64,000 nt of DNA from Rhodospirillum rubrum ATCC 11170. GTDB taxonomy: Bacteria; Pseudomonadota; Alphaproteobacteria; Rhodospirillales; Rhodospirillaceae. The stretch's first letter is position 1. Every line of letters begins with the position of its first letter. Shown here piece after piece: positions 33,448-42,697 of the stretch. The DNA lies in contig NC_007643.1 in the NCBI RefSeq assembly GCF_000013085.1, positions 3,605,501 to 3,669,500 of the forward strand, in the 5' to 3' direction. Position numbers and translations under genes: made by a program. The notes below the pieces were generated by a model. It searched no databases. It was not told where the DNA came from and saw only the letters and a program-made list of their open reading frames with translations.

Positions 33448-36153
33448 CTATTCGGCCGCAACCAGCCATGACACGTCGATCATGTCGAGGATGGCCCCCA
33501 ATTCCCGGTTCTTCTCATCGGAAATTTCCCGTCCGGCGGCATGGCCCACGTTATCGCATCCAAAGGCGCGCAGGGCCACGCCCCAATCAAGGAAAAAGGC
33601 CTTCTCGATCTCTTCGGGCTCGTCGCCCAAGACCGGCCCCGGGTGCTTCAACGACGCGGTGGTGAAGATCCCGCGCTTGCGCTCCTTCGGCGGTTCGGGA
33701 ACCCCCGGGCGCTGATCGACCGGCAGGGCGGCATAATCGAGATAGGCGACGAAATCGTTGATGGTATTGGCGGCGATCCCGGTGACCCGGTCGGCGACAC
33801 TGCTCCAACGCGTTCCCACCGCCCGGGTTTCCTCGCGCGCCGCCTCGGCGATGCGCTCTTGCAGCCCCAGGCGATTGGCCCCGACCAGCATCTCGTCGAT
33901 GATCGGGCCGACGGTGGCGGCGCTCAGGCCGAGAACCGCCAGGGCGACCTCGTTGCGCTGAAAGGCCCGCAAGCCGCCAGCCCACTGGTTCATCACCTGA
34001 CTGGCGAAGACCTCGGGGCGGTCCTTGCGGCGGGGGGGAGCGGCCTTTTTGGCCGGAACCGGGTCGGCGCCGGCCTCGGCCCAGGGATCGTCGTCGTCCT
34101 CGACCACCGGCTCATCGGCAACCGCCCCGTCGGCGATCTCGTTCAACTCGTCCTCGCGCATCTCCGCGACATTCATGTAGAGGCCGCGCACTTGGGCCGG
34201 ATCGGCCATCAGCCCGGCGAGAAGGGCGGCGAAGGACCGATGGTCGCTTTCGCGGATTTGGCTGAACAACCGGCGGCGCAGATCGACCAGGGCGGCGTCC
34301 TTGGCGCGCTTCGCCTCGTCGCCCTCGGCGTAATGGAAGGCGCGCAAGGGCTCTTCCAGCGCCCGGGCGGTGGTCGCCAGCCGTTCCGAGGCCTGATGCC
34401 TCTTCAAGCCGGGATCAAGCACGGCGACCAGCCGGTCGACCAGATAAGCGACGCCGCCGTCATTGGCCGTCATCGCCGCGTCCCACACCGCCGTCTTATC
34501 GGCGAAATGGCGGGCGACGTCGGCCGAGGCCAGGAAGGCGTCGCGGTATTCGCGAAACACCGGGCTATCGACGGGCCCCTCCTCGTCAAGCGTCGCCTCG
34601 TCGCGATAGCGCATCAGATGCACCTGCTTCATGCTGGGATTGCGCAGGAACACCGTGTTGTCAAAGGGCTTGCCGTCCCAATCGCCGGGCCAGTCGTCCT
34701 TGCCATAAAGCTCCAGCAGCGAGGCGTGAAGGCGGCGGTCCCATTTGCCGGCGCGCGAGTCCGGGGTTTCACCGCCCTTTTCCAGAAATTCCAGATCGTG
34801 CTTGGTCAGCACCAGGAACAAGGCGTTGCGCACCGCCTTGCGCTTGGCCGGGGTTTCGCCGTGGGTCACGTTGATCCACGACCTTACCATCATGGCCAGA
34901 TCCTTGACCTCGGCGACGCTGGGCGGCATGCACAGCAGCATCGAGGTCAGTTCCAATTCGTCGGTATAGCGCTGGAACAGATAGGCGATCTTGCCGCGCA
35001 GATACAGTTCGCGGGTCTGGCGGGCCTCTTCCTCGGCCTCCTTGGGCATCTGAAGAAGCTTCAGCCGCGACCGGGCGCCGGGGAAGTCCAGAAGGTCGGT
35101 ATGCTCGAAAAACGGCCAGGGCTGGTGCTCGATGACCAGCCGCACTTCGGCGATCAGCGCCGTCAGGGTGGCGCGCGGCAGACTGACCGGGGCGCCGGAC
35201 TTGCCGGCCACCACCGGCAGCAGGGCGATGGGGTCGGAGCCGTCTTCGCTGGTGCCCAGGCGGTTGAGCACGGCGACATCGATGATCGAATTGGCCCTGG
35301 GCGGCGAGCCGATCTCGCGCGGGATCAGGCCGCTGATGGCGGCGCGCGCCTCTTCGGGATTGCCGATCGCCTCCAGGGCGCCGGCCAGATGGATATACAG
35401 CTTGGTGAAGGCCTCCACCCGCCCCCAGAGCACCGAGAATAGCCGGGCCCGCGCCGCGATCGGCAGGCGCCCGCCATGGCGGATCAGCCCGGCCCAGAAA
35501 TCGGCGCGATCAAGGGCGCCGATGCGCTTCTTGAAGTTCTGATGGAAATATTCATCGAGTTCGAACAGGGCGATCTCGGTGAGATGGGCCGCCGGCTTGG
35601 CGGTCGCCGCCGCCGCCGCCTCGCGCAGGGCGGCGCGGATATCGTCTTCCTCCAGCGGCGCGATGGTCATGCTGTTGGGATCGAAATCCTGAAAGAAGCT
35701 GTTGGCCAGGATCTTGACCACATCGGTTTCGCTCAGCAGCCGCAGCTCCACCGGATAGGCCGGGTCGATGTCATTGGCATGGATGGTGAACCGGGTGACC
35801 AGCCCGGTGGACTCGCGATCGCCCGGCGGATTGATCTCGCGCAGGAAATCCCGGCTCTCGGCGCCCAGGCGGATGGTCAGCCGCCCGCCCTTGGTGCGGG
35901 CCAGGGCCGAGACCAGATAGGATTTTCCGGCCTGACTGGGGCCAAAGACGCCCACGCAATTGTTGCGGTCGGCGGCATGGGCCAGCCGCTTACAGGCCAG
36001 CCGGGCGCGGCGCGCCGCATTGCTCAGGCTTTCGGCCTGCAGGGAAACCGACGGCGCGCTTTCGCGCAGGGCGTCGATCCACAACCGGGCCTTCTCGGCC
36101 CCCTTGTCGAGAGCGTCAATGGCCCGTCCCAGATCCTTGGTGGTATCGGCCAT
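33448..36153 (-). CDS. srfC: SrfC-like P-loop (dynamin-like) protein
   Basis: 901 aa, close to the size expected of COG4458 SrfC. A P-loop GPSQAGKSYL sits at about residues 71-80 and a G3/Walker B-type FPG motif (LLDFPGARSR) at about 355. Long charged helices flank the nucleotide domain, giving an overall dynamin/GTPase-like shape. A His-free, acidic, low-complexity insert lies near residue 685 (VEDDDDPWAE). No signal peptide or firm membrane helix is seen. It starts 3 nt after the SrfB stop behind AGGAG, so the pair is translationally coupled. In enterobacteria srfABC is linked to virulence; the activity is not established. Confidence 0.85.
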   Translation of the reverse strand: MADTTKDLGRAIDALDKGAEKARLWIDALRESAPSVSLQAESLSNAARRARLACKRLAHAADRNNCVGVFGPSQAGKSYLVSALARTKGGRLTIRLGAESRDFLREINPPGDRESTGLVTRFTIHANDIDPAYPVELRLLSETDVVKILANSFFQDFDPNSMTIAPLEEDDIRAALREAAAAATAKPAAHLTEIALFELDEYFHQNFKKRIGALDRADFWAGLIRHGGRLPIAARARLFSVLWGRVEAFTKLYIHLAGALEAIGNPEEARAAISGLIPREIGSPPRANSIIDVAVLNRLGTSEDGSDPIALLPVVAGKSGAPVSLPRATLTALIAEVRLVIEHQPWPFFEHTDLLDFPGARSRLKLLQMPKEAEEEARQTRELYLRGKIAYLFQRYTDELELTSMLLCMPPSVAEVKDLAMMVRSWINVTHGETPAKRKAVRNALFLVLTKHDLEFLEKGGETPDSRAGKWDRRLHASLLELYGKDDWPGDWDGKPFDNTVFLRNPSMKQVHLMRYRDEATLDEEGPVDSPVFREYRDAFLASADVARHFADKTAVWDAAMTANDGGVAYLVDRLVAVLDPGLKRHQASERLATTARALEEPLRAFHYAEGDEAKRAKDAALVDLRRRLFSQIRESDHRSFAALLAGLMADPAQVRGLYMNVAEMREDELNEIADGAVADEPVVEDDDDPWAEAGADPVPAKKAAPPRRKDRPEVFASQVMNQWAGGLRAFQRNEVALAVLGLSAATVGPIIDEMLVGANRLGLQERIAEAAREETRAVGTRWSSVADRVTGIAANTINDFVAYLDYAALPVDQRPGVPEPPKERKRGIFTTASLKHPGPVLGDEPEEIEKAFFLDWGVALRAFGCDNVGHAAGREISDEKNRELGAILDMIDVSWLVAAE

Positions 36154-36156
36154 GGC

Positions 36157-39138
36157 CTAATTCTCCTGCAAGATACCGGTGTCGAGCCAGTATCCGTCCT
36201 GATTTTCGATGGTTTGCAGCCACAGGCGGATCTGGTTGGAGGCCAGCGAGCGCCCCTCGGCATCCTCGACCCTGCGGATCTTCAAGGCGTCGATCACGCC
36301 CTTGCCGCCGCGCCCCTGGACACGCTGAAGCTCGACCTTCAAAGGCGTGCGCTTGTTCAGGCTTTCGGCGACTTCGGGCGAGGCGTAATCGATGGAATAA
36401 AGCCGGGTTCCCGACCACCAATCGACGGCGAACTGGCGGGTGCCAAGCGACATCGGCGTGCGGAATTCAAAGGTCTGCTGGGGCAGTTCGTAGTCGGGAT
36501 CGTCGAAATCGAGATCGGAATAGAACACGTCCTGGTCGGCCAGCTTGTTGTTGGAATCAAGCTTGCCAAAGAAGCGGGCGGTCGAGCGCGGCACCAGATG
36601 ATCGGCGCGGAAATTGAAGTTGCGCAGCCGGCCCTCGCCCAGAACGCAGATCATCGCCCCGACCGCCGCCGTGGTCTTGGGATCGGCGATATGGGCCTCG
36701 TGGTCGCGGAAGGGGTACCATTGGCCAACGCGGAATTCATGCAGCGGCACGATGCGGTGAGGTGGCAGGCCGCAGGTCTCGGTCAGGATATCGCGCACGG
36801 CGGGCATGCGCGAGGGGCGGCCCGACAAGATCAGCACATCGGCCTCGTTGCGGTGAACCAGCTCGGCGAAGCCGCGCAGCATATCGGTCAACACGCTGCG
36901 GGTGGTGCGGTCGATATCCTTGAGGTCGATCTCGAAGCGCAGGTCGCGCAGCGAGAAATCCGTGAAGCCGTGGCGACGGAAGTCCTCGTCCACCCGCGCC
37001 ACCAGCGAGCGGTCGATGACCTCGCCAACCACATCCTTGAGCACCAGGGGATCGCGGCGGTTATCGCCCGACAGGCGGTCCCAGCCCTCATAGGCGACGA
37101 TCATGCGCAGGGCCAGCGGATAGCCGATATGGGCGGCGAATTGCTGACGGCGCAATTGCTCCTCCACGTCCATATCGCCGCGATTGCCGCCGAACATGCG
37201 GGCCATGACCGATTTGACCGCCTCTTCCGAGGCGCGCAGGCTGAGCGCGGCGCGGATCGGTCCCAGCACATGCTCGGCGATGATGGCCTTGACCACGTCG
37301 TCGCCGGCCAGGGAAATGCCCTCGGTCAGGATCTGCTTGGGAAACAGCGTGACATTGGCGCCATGGCCGTCAACCCGGTAGCCGGTGATGACCAGATCGG
37401 TGGTGCCGCCGCCGATATCGAGCGTCGCCAGCCGGATCGCCTCGTCGGGCGACGGGCGTCCGGGCCGGCGCAAACGGGCGAAGCAGGCCTTGGCGTCACC
37501 GCCATAGGCGATGGCGACCTGACTGTACAGATAGGCCGCCTGGGTGGCGCTGGCCTCGTCCCATTTGATGATGACGCCGGGCAGCGGATGATCGTCCTCG
37601 GTGGCGCGGACCTTTTGCGTCGCGTCCTCGCCATCGCTGACCACCTCGCCCAGACCCAGGCAGATATAGATCAGATCGCGCGCCGCCTGGGCCCGCTGCT
37701 CCAGGATCTGACGCTCGGCCTGGGGCATGCCGGTGGGAACGGTCAGGATGACCCGGCGCAGGCGGCGCGGCAGATCGGCGTTGCCCCGCCGCAGGCGATG
37801 GGCCGGGGCGTTCATCATGCATAAGGCCTGCAGCAGGATCTCGGCCAGACTGAAGGTCATCAGATGCGAGCGCGCATAGAGGGCGCGGATCGACGGGAAG
37901 CGCGCGTCATCATTGATCGGCACGCCCTCGGGCACGCTGTGCAAGGGCTCGCCGGCGTCATTGACCAGGGTGGTGAACTCGACCCCCATGGCGAAGGGGC
38001 TGGCCCCGACCAAGCCCGGCGTGTTGAAGCGCCAGCCGTCGCGGCGCTGGGTCTCGTCCCACAGATAGCGCTTGGGGCTCGACATGCCGGTCGCGCCTTC
38101 CGATCCGCGGCGCAGCGCCGCCAGCCGCTGGGCCTCGACGCCGACGCGGGCCACCGTCGGCCAGCCGAAGGCATCGGCGCGGCCCGACAGGAACGAGATG
38201 TCGTCCCAGCCGATGGCCGCCTTGTTGAATTCAATCCGGCTGTCGAAGGGATCGCTGTAAAGCCGCTCGGGCATCCCCAGATCGCGCAGGCTGAGGCGCA
38301 CCGCCTGGGCCAGATCGACGCTGGTCTCGTCGGGATGGGTTTCGATCAGCAGCCCGCAGGTTCGCGAATTGCCAAGATCAAGCACCAGATCGACGTCGAT
38401 CGGCGTGGCGCGCGGCTTGCTGACGCGGTCGATCAGCCCAAGATTGGGGGTGATTTTCAAGGCGCCGATGAAATCGAGCAGGGCGACATAGCGCGCCACA
38501 TCCTCGCGCGGGCCGGCCAGCCGTTCATTGATCATCGCCGCATCGATCACCGGTTCGGCCCGGCTGCGCTTGCGCTCCTCGGCCAGGATCATTTCGGTGA
38601 AGGCCTTGCGGCACCATTGGCCGATCCAGTCGCGCCCGGCATACCACAAAACGGCCTGCTCATTGGCGGCGAAGCCGAATTGCGCGCCGCGCTGAGTATC
38701 CTCGTTAGTCGGCGCCAGATAGGCCATGTCGGCGTGGTGTTCGCCAAGATTGGTATCAAAGGCCAGAACCAACCGGTGGTCATTGCCAAGATCATCGGGC
38801 TGGTCGAGCGCGATCACCTGGGCCCGCGCCCAATTGATCGGGCCATCGGCATGGCCGCCGGCCTGTTCGCGGCGGAAGAAGGGAACGGGCACCCAGACCC
38901 GGCCGAAGGTTTCCAGAACGCCCCGCCAATCGACCTCGTAAGACACCCGCCCCCTGGCCGCCTCGCCGCCCCGGCCAACGATGCGCGGCGCGGGCATGTC
39001 GGGGCCGTCATAGAAGCTCCACTGGCTGACCCTCTCGCGGTCGCCCGCCAAACGGAAGCCCAGATCAAGAAACTGAATGCCGCTGCGCGGCGTCAGCCAG
39101 ACGACCGGGGGATATTTCAGAAGGGGAGCCAGTGACAT
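36157..39138 (-). CDS. srfB: SrfB-like actin/Hsp70-fold ATPase
   Basis: 993 aa, typical of COG4457 SrfB. The actin/Hsp70 nucleotide motifs are present: phosphate-1 LVLDLGNSRTCGLLIE at about residue 250, phosphate-2 LATLDIGGGTTDLVI at about 574, and an adenosine-type motif VLILSGRPSRMPAVRDIL at about 774. The N-terminal 240 residues are family-specific. It is predicted cytosolic. The combination with a dynamin-like SrfC suggests nucleotide-driven assembly or remodelling at the membrane. It lies 83 nt after the SrfA-like gene. Confidence 0.87.
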   Translation of the reverse strand: MSLAPLLKYPPVVWLTPRSGIQFLDLGFRLAGDRERVSQWSFYDGPDMPAPRIVGRGGEAARGRVSYEVDWRGVLETFGRVWVPVPFFRREQAGGHADGPINWARAQVIALDQPDDLGNDHRLVLAFDTNLGEHHADMAYLAPTNEDTQRGAQFGFAANEQAVLWYAGRDWIGQWCRKAFTEMILAEERKRSRAEPVIDAAMINERLAGPREDVARYVALLDFIGALKITPNLGLIDRVSKPRATPIDVDLVLDLGNSRTCGLLIETHPDETSVDLAQAVRLSLRDLGMPERLYSDPFDSRIEFNKAAIGWDDISFLSGRADAFGWPTVARVGVEAQRLAALRRGSEGATGMSSPKRYLWDETQRRDGWRFNTPGLVGASPFAMGVEFTTLVNDAGEPLHSVPEGVPINDDARFPSIRALYARSHLMTFSLAEILLQALCMMNAPAHRLRRGNADLPRRLRRVILTVPTGMPQAERQILEQRAQAARDLIYICLGLGEVVSDGEDATQKVRATEDDHPLPGVIIKWDEASATQAAYLYSQVAIAYGGDAKACFARLRRPGRPSPDEAIRLATLDIGGGTTDLVITGYRVDGHGANVTLFPKQILTEGISLAGDDVVKAIIAEHVLGPIRAALSLRASEEAVKSVMARMFGGNRGDMDVEEQLRRQQFAAHIGYPLALRMIVAYEGWDRLSGDNRRDPLVLKDVVGEVIDRSLVARVDEDFRRHGFTDFSLRDLRFEIDLKDIDRTTRSVLTDMLRGFAELVHRNEADVLILSGRPSRMPAVRDILTETCGLPPHRIVPLHEFRVGQWYPFRDHEAHIADPKTTAAVGAMICVLGEGRLRNFNFRADHLVPRSTARFFGKLDSNNKLADQDVFYSDLDFDDPDYELPQQTFEFRTPMSLGTRQFAVDWWSGTRLYSIDYASPEVAESLNKRTPLKVELQRVQGRGGKGVIDALKIRRVEDAEGRSLASNQIRLWLQTIENQDGYWLDTGILQEN

Positions 39139-39221
39139 GGTCGGCGTCGTCCTTGAGCGATGGCGGCGTGAGAGGCGCGGGAGGGAGGCCCTGGAAAGGG
39201 GGCTGGAGGGGCGCGATCGGA

Positions 39222-40763
39222 TTAGGGCGCGGGGGTGGCGCGCTTGACCTTCACCTCATAGCCCGGCCCCCCCTCCTTATAAACGCCCTGACAGCGCGTC
39301 ACGCCCTTGGCGTCGCGTTCGCAGGCGGTTTCCGAGCGCTCGAAAACCTGACCATCCGAGCAGCGCAGATCCTCGCGTTCGACGACGCGCAATTTGCCGT
39401 TCTCCATCGTCCCCTGGGCCGGGGCCGAACAAGTGACGCCATCGGCCCGGCGCACCACCGAACGCCCTTGGCCCTTGGCGTCGAATTCATAGGTCTGATC
39501 CACCGGCTTGCCGCTTTCATCGGTCAGTCCCGAGGAACTGCGCCATTTGCCGGCAAGGAAGCCCAGATCGGCCTTGCCCGAGGCCCCCGGCGCCGTGGCG
39601 CTTTCGGGCAGGGCCAAAGGTTCCTCGGGCGCCTGCGTCGTATCCGGTTTGGGCGGGGTCGCCGCATCCGGCTTGGGCGGCTCCGGCTTGGGCGGTTCGG
39701 CGGCCTTGGGATCGGGCGGGGCCGTGTCCGGCTTGGCGGGATCGGGCTTGCTCGGATCGGGCGCTTTCTCCTCCGGGGTTTTGGCCTCGGGCGGGGTTTG
39801 GGCCTCGGGCGGCGGCGCGGTCTCCCCACTCGGCTTGGGCGGCTCGGCCTGGGCCGCGTCCTTGTCCAGGCGGGCCGGGCCCTCTTCGGGGATCAATCCC
39901 AGATCCTGGGGCGTCACTCCCTCGATCACCGCGCCATCGGGACCGATCACCCGCCCCAGGCGGTCGATGCGCAGGCTGTCGATACGCTCAAGATAGCCGC
40001 GCCTTTGCTCCTCGGTCAGGGGCGGGGGCTCGCCGGTCTTGTCCTGCTGTTCGATCCCCGCCCCGAAATCAAGGCCGAAGGGCAGCGGCAGTACCGGGCG
40101 CCAGAAGAACCACCACAGCAGCAAAAGCAGCAGCAAAAGGGCAAGCAGCGGCAGAAGCCACAGCCACCAGGGCCACAACGGCCAGCGTCCCCCTCGCCTT
40201 TCTTCGATCACCGGCGCTGCGGGCGGCGGCGGAACCGCCCCCGGACCGGCGGCGGGCAAGGGCGGCGGCGCGGCCGACAGCGGATCGAACGACGATCCAT
40301 CGTGTTCGGTGAATCCCCAGAAGGTGGCGATCGGCTGAGTGCCGATGAAATGCAAATGGCCGTCGTTGGGCGTGCGCAGGGCCTGTTCGAGAACCGACGA
40401 AAAGGCCTCGCCGCCGCCCCGCCCCTTGCCGCGATCGGGATCGGATTGCAATTCCTTGAGATAGGCCTGGAACTCGCCGCGCATGATCTGAAGATCAAGG
40501 GCGCGGTCGGCCTGTTCCTCGCGCGGCAGATCCTGCCACGAGCGCACCTCGCCGGGGATCGGGGCGACCCAACGCACGGTGTCGCCGGCCTCGTCCCACT
40601 GCGGGCGGGCGAAAAAATCGGCGTAGCGGGCACCCAACCTTTGACCGATGGCGGCGCGCAACTGGATATGGGCCCGGTGGACCGGCTGACCGAAGACGCC
40701 CAGCGGCCGATAGCGATCGCCTTTGGCCTCGAGAATGATCCTGCCTTGCTTCATGCCATTCAT
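39222..40763 (-). CDS. srfA: SrfA-like membrane protein with proline-rich periplasmic linker
   Basis: 513 aa. The N-terminal ~150 residues form a cytosolic domain (YRPLGVFGQPVHRAHIQLRA, GTQPIATFWGF). A strong transmembrane helix lies at ~190-218 (WLWLLPLLALLLLLLLLWWFF). A proline/lysine/aspartate repeat linker (~330-410; repeated KPDPAKPD-type units) leads to a C-terminal domain with four cysteines (FLAGKWRSSSGL, TCSAPAQGTMENGKLRV, DLRCSDGQ, RCQGVYKEGG). The SrfA name rests on position before srfB-srfC and general layout, so is less sure than for the partners. Its N-terminal domain resembles that of the adjacent vWA protein. Confidence 0.7.
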   Translation of the reverse strand: MNGMKQGRIILEAKGDRYRPLGVFGQPVHRAHIQLRAAIGQRLGARYADFFARPQWDEAGDTVRWVAPIPGEVRSWQDLPREEQADRALDLQIMRGEFQAYLKELQSDPDRGKGRGGGEAFSSVLEQALRTPNDGHLHFIGTQPIATFWGFTEHDGSSFDPLSAAPPPLPAAGPGAVPPPPAAPVIEERRGGRWPLWPWWLWLLPLLALLLLLLLLWWFFWRPVLPLPFGLDFGAGIEQQDKTGEPPPLTEEQRRGYLERIDSLRIDRLGRVIGPDGAVIEGVTPQDLGLIPEEGPARLDKDAAQAEPPKPSGETAPPPEAQTPPEAKTPEEKAPDPSKPDPAKPDTAPPDPKAAEPPKPEPPKPDAATPPKPDTTQAPEEPLALPESATAPGASGKADLGFLAGKWRSSSGLTDESGKPVDQTYEFDAKGQGRSVVRRADGVTCSAPAQGTMENGKLRVVEREDLRCSDGQVFERSETACERDAKGVTRCQGVYKEGGPGYEVKVKRATPAP

Positions 40764-40784
40764 CCGTGCTTTGGGCCATGGTCG

Positions 40785-40817
40785 GACGCCGGGCCGCAGG
40801 TCCCCCCGCCCGGCGTC
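40785..40817 (-). other. 10-bp hairpin between the vWA and srfA-like genes
   Basis: GACGCCGGGC at 40785-40794 pairs perfectly with 40808-40817 over a 13-nt loop. It occupies most of the 58-nt gap in the minus-strand operon, just after the vWA stop. It may adjust expression of the downstream genes or protect the upstream mRNA. Confidence 0.5.
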
Positions 40818-40821
40818 GCCG

Positions 40822-42522
40822 TTACTGACATCCGCTGGCGTCGGGTTGGCCCGTCGCCGTCCGCAGACTGCTGGTCACCTGGGCGGCCGAGCCGGGGGTG
40901 AAGACCCGACCGCCGCCGGCCGAAGCGATGCAGCGGGCGACCCCACTGTTGCCGCCGCCGCTCAAATCGATGACATGGATGATCACATTGGATTTCTCGG
41001 CCTTGACGGCGCGGGCGGCGGCGCAAGGATCGCCGCCACAGGTATCCTCGCCATCGCTGACCACCATCATCACGGTTTCCGAGCGCCGGGTGGCCAGGGC
41101 GCCACCGCGACGGATCGAGGCGGCGAGCGAGGTGGCGCGTTCGGGGGTGATGGCATCGACCCCGGCGAGAAAGGCCGGGCGCTCGGCGGCCGAGTAATAC
41201 TTGCTGTTCTGGGTCGCCATGCAATCGCTGAACGATACCATGCCCACCCGGATATCCTTGTGCAGGGCGTTCACCGTATCGCGGATCGAGCGCTTGGCCG
41301 CCGAAATGCGCGAAGGCGCCCCGGCGATGCCCTCGCTCATGCTGCCCGAGCCATCGACGACGAAGATCATCCGCGGCTCGCGGCCCGGCGACCACGACGG
41401 CTCGCAAGCCGCCCGCGAGGCGGGCTGGGCCGGCGGTTCGGCTGGGGCCGGGGCGGGGGGCGCGACCTTGGCCGGCGGCTTGGCCGCCGTTATCGGCGGT
41501 TTGGGCTTGGCTGGCGCAGCCGGCGGCGGCGCTTCGGGTTTAACCTCGGGGGGGGCCGCCTCGGCCGGTGGCGGCGGCGAACCCTCGGCGCGATCAGGCA
41601 AAGGATCGGGTTGGGGGGCGGGCGCGGCGGCCGGCGGCGCCGGGGTTGGTTCGGGCGTTGGTTCGGGGGGAACCACGCAGGCCTTCTGGAAGGCGTCCTC
41701 GGCGAGGCGGGCCTCGCCCAGGGCCTGATCAAGCTGGGCCAGGGTCCGCCCCAGATCGTCAAGACGGCTAAGATCGGCCGGCGCCTCCGCCGGGGCTTCG
41801 ACGATCACCGGGGCCAGCGGCGTCAGCGCCCGCCAAGCCAGCCAGCCCGCCAAAAGCAACAGGGCCAAGGCGAGCAGGGCCGGCGCGATCCAGGCTCGGC
41901 GACCGGGCGCGGGCGCCACGGGGGAAGACCCAGCCCCCTCAGCCGGCGGCGGCGATCCGGCGGGGGGCGGGCTTGCCGCTCCCCCCACCGGCGATGGGGC
42001 GACGGGGGCAGCGGATCCCGAAACAGCGCTCGCGGCGGCGGCCCGCGCCGCGCCGGAAAGCGCGCCCACCGCACCGGCGGCGATCGCCTGACCGGGCCGC
42101 CCCAGGCCCCAGCACACAAGAACCGGCTGGTCGTGATCGGCATACAGCCACGCGCCGCCTTCGGGGGTAATCAGGGCAAGGCGCAGGGACTCCGCCGCCG
42201 ATTGCCCGGCTTCCCCCTGGGTCGACAGACGGGCGCAAAGCGCGGTGATCTCGCGCTCGAGCCGGGCGAAGCGGTCGCGCAACAGGCCGGGATTGGCCGC
42301 CGCCGACAGCGGCGTCAGCGCGCCACCGCGCGGCGATCTCCAGCCGATCGGCCGGCGAAGGTCGGCGCCACCATCAGCGGCGGGGGCCTCCGCGAACACC
42401 GGCTCGGCGAGCAGCGCCTGAGCCTCCTGGCCGATATGAACCCTAAGGAGCGCGGAAAGCCGGTCGTGGGAATGGACAACGGGCTTGCCAAGCACGCTCA
42501 GCAGGGTCCAGTCGGCATCCAT
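40822..42522 (-). CDS. Membrane-anchored vWA protein, first gene of the srf operon
   Basis: 566 aa from ATG 42522; 42549 would add nine residues. The N-terminal ~150 residues (TLLSVLGKPVVHSHDRLSAL, WLYADHDQPVLVCWGL) mirror the domain of the SrfA-like neighbour. An Ala/Pro-rich stretch, a transmembrane helix at ~212-234 (APALLALALLLLAGWLAW) and a long proline-rich linker follow. The periplasmic C-terminus is a vWA domain with MIDAS DGSGSM at about 389, a conserved VVSDGEDTCGG motif and paired cysteines. The vWA domain likely binds a metal-dependent partner such as the secreted vWA or protease protein. It is divergent from the protease gene. Confidence 0.78.
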   Translation of the reverse strand: MDADWTLLSVLGKPVVHSHDRLSALLRVHIGQEAQALLAEPVFAEAPAADGGADLRRPIGWRSPRGGALTPLSAAANPGLLRDRFARLEREITALCARLSTQGEAGQSAAESLRLALITPEGGAWLYADHDQPVLVCWGLGRPGQAIAAGAVGALSGAARAAAASAVSGSAAPVAPSPVGGAASPPPAGSPPPAEGAGSSPVAPAPGRRAWIAPALLALALLLLAGWLAWRALTPLAPVIVEAPAEAPADLSRLDDLGRTLAQLDQALGEARLAEDAFQKACVVPPEPTPEPTPAPPAAAPAPQPDPLPDRAEGSPPPPAEAAPPEVKPEAPPPAAPAKPKPPITAAKPPAKVAPPAPAPAEPPAQPASRAACEPSWSPGREPRMIFVVDGSGSMSEGIAGAPSRISAAKRSIRDTVNALHKDIRVGMVSFSDCMATQNSKYYSAAERPAFLAGVDAITPERATSLAASIRRGGALATRRSETVMMVVSDGEDTCGGDPCAAARAVKAEKSNVIIHVIDLSGGGNSGVARCIASAGGGRVFTPGSAAQVTSSLRTATGQPDASGCQ

Positions 42523-42697
42523 CGCAGGCTTCAGTGTTGGCGATACCATGGCGCGCCAAACGGACCCCCAATTGTTACCCGGCCGATCAGGGTATGCCCA
42601 TTCGCTCCCGTCACCTCAAGGATCATTTGCTATCAATGGGATATTTTTTTATGGTTGCAAGCGTGCGTGGCACAGTCGCGCCTTTCGGGGTCTCCCT

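Noticed and set aside
35476-37824. Long plus-strand open frame across srfC and srfB
   Set aside because: Antisense shadow; low-complexity Gly/Gln/Asp composition and no motif, while both minus-strand genes carry nucleotide-binding motifs.
39640-41700. Repetitive sequence that could suggest a CRISPR or VNTR array
   Set aside because: The repeats encode proline-rich linkers in two membrane proteins, with irregular unit lengths and no spacers.
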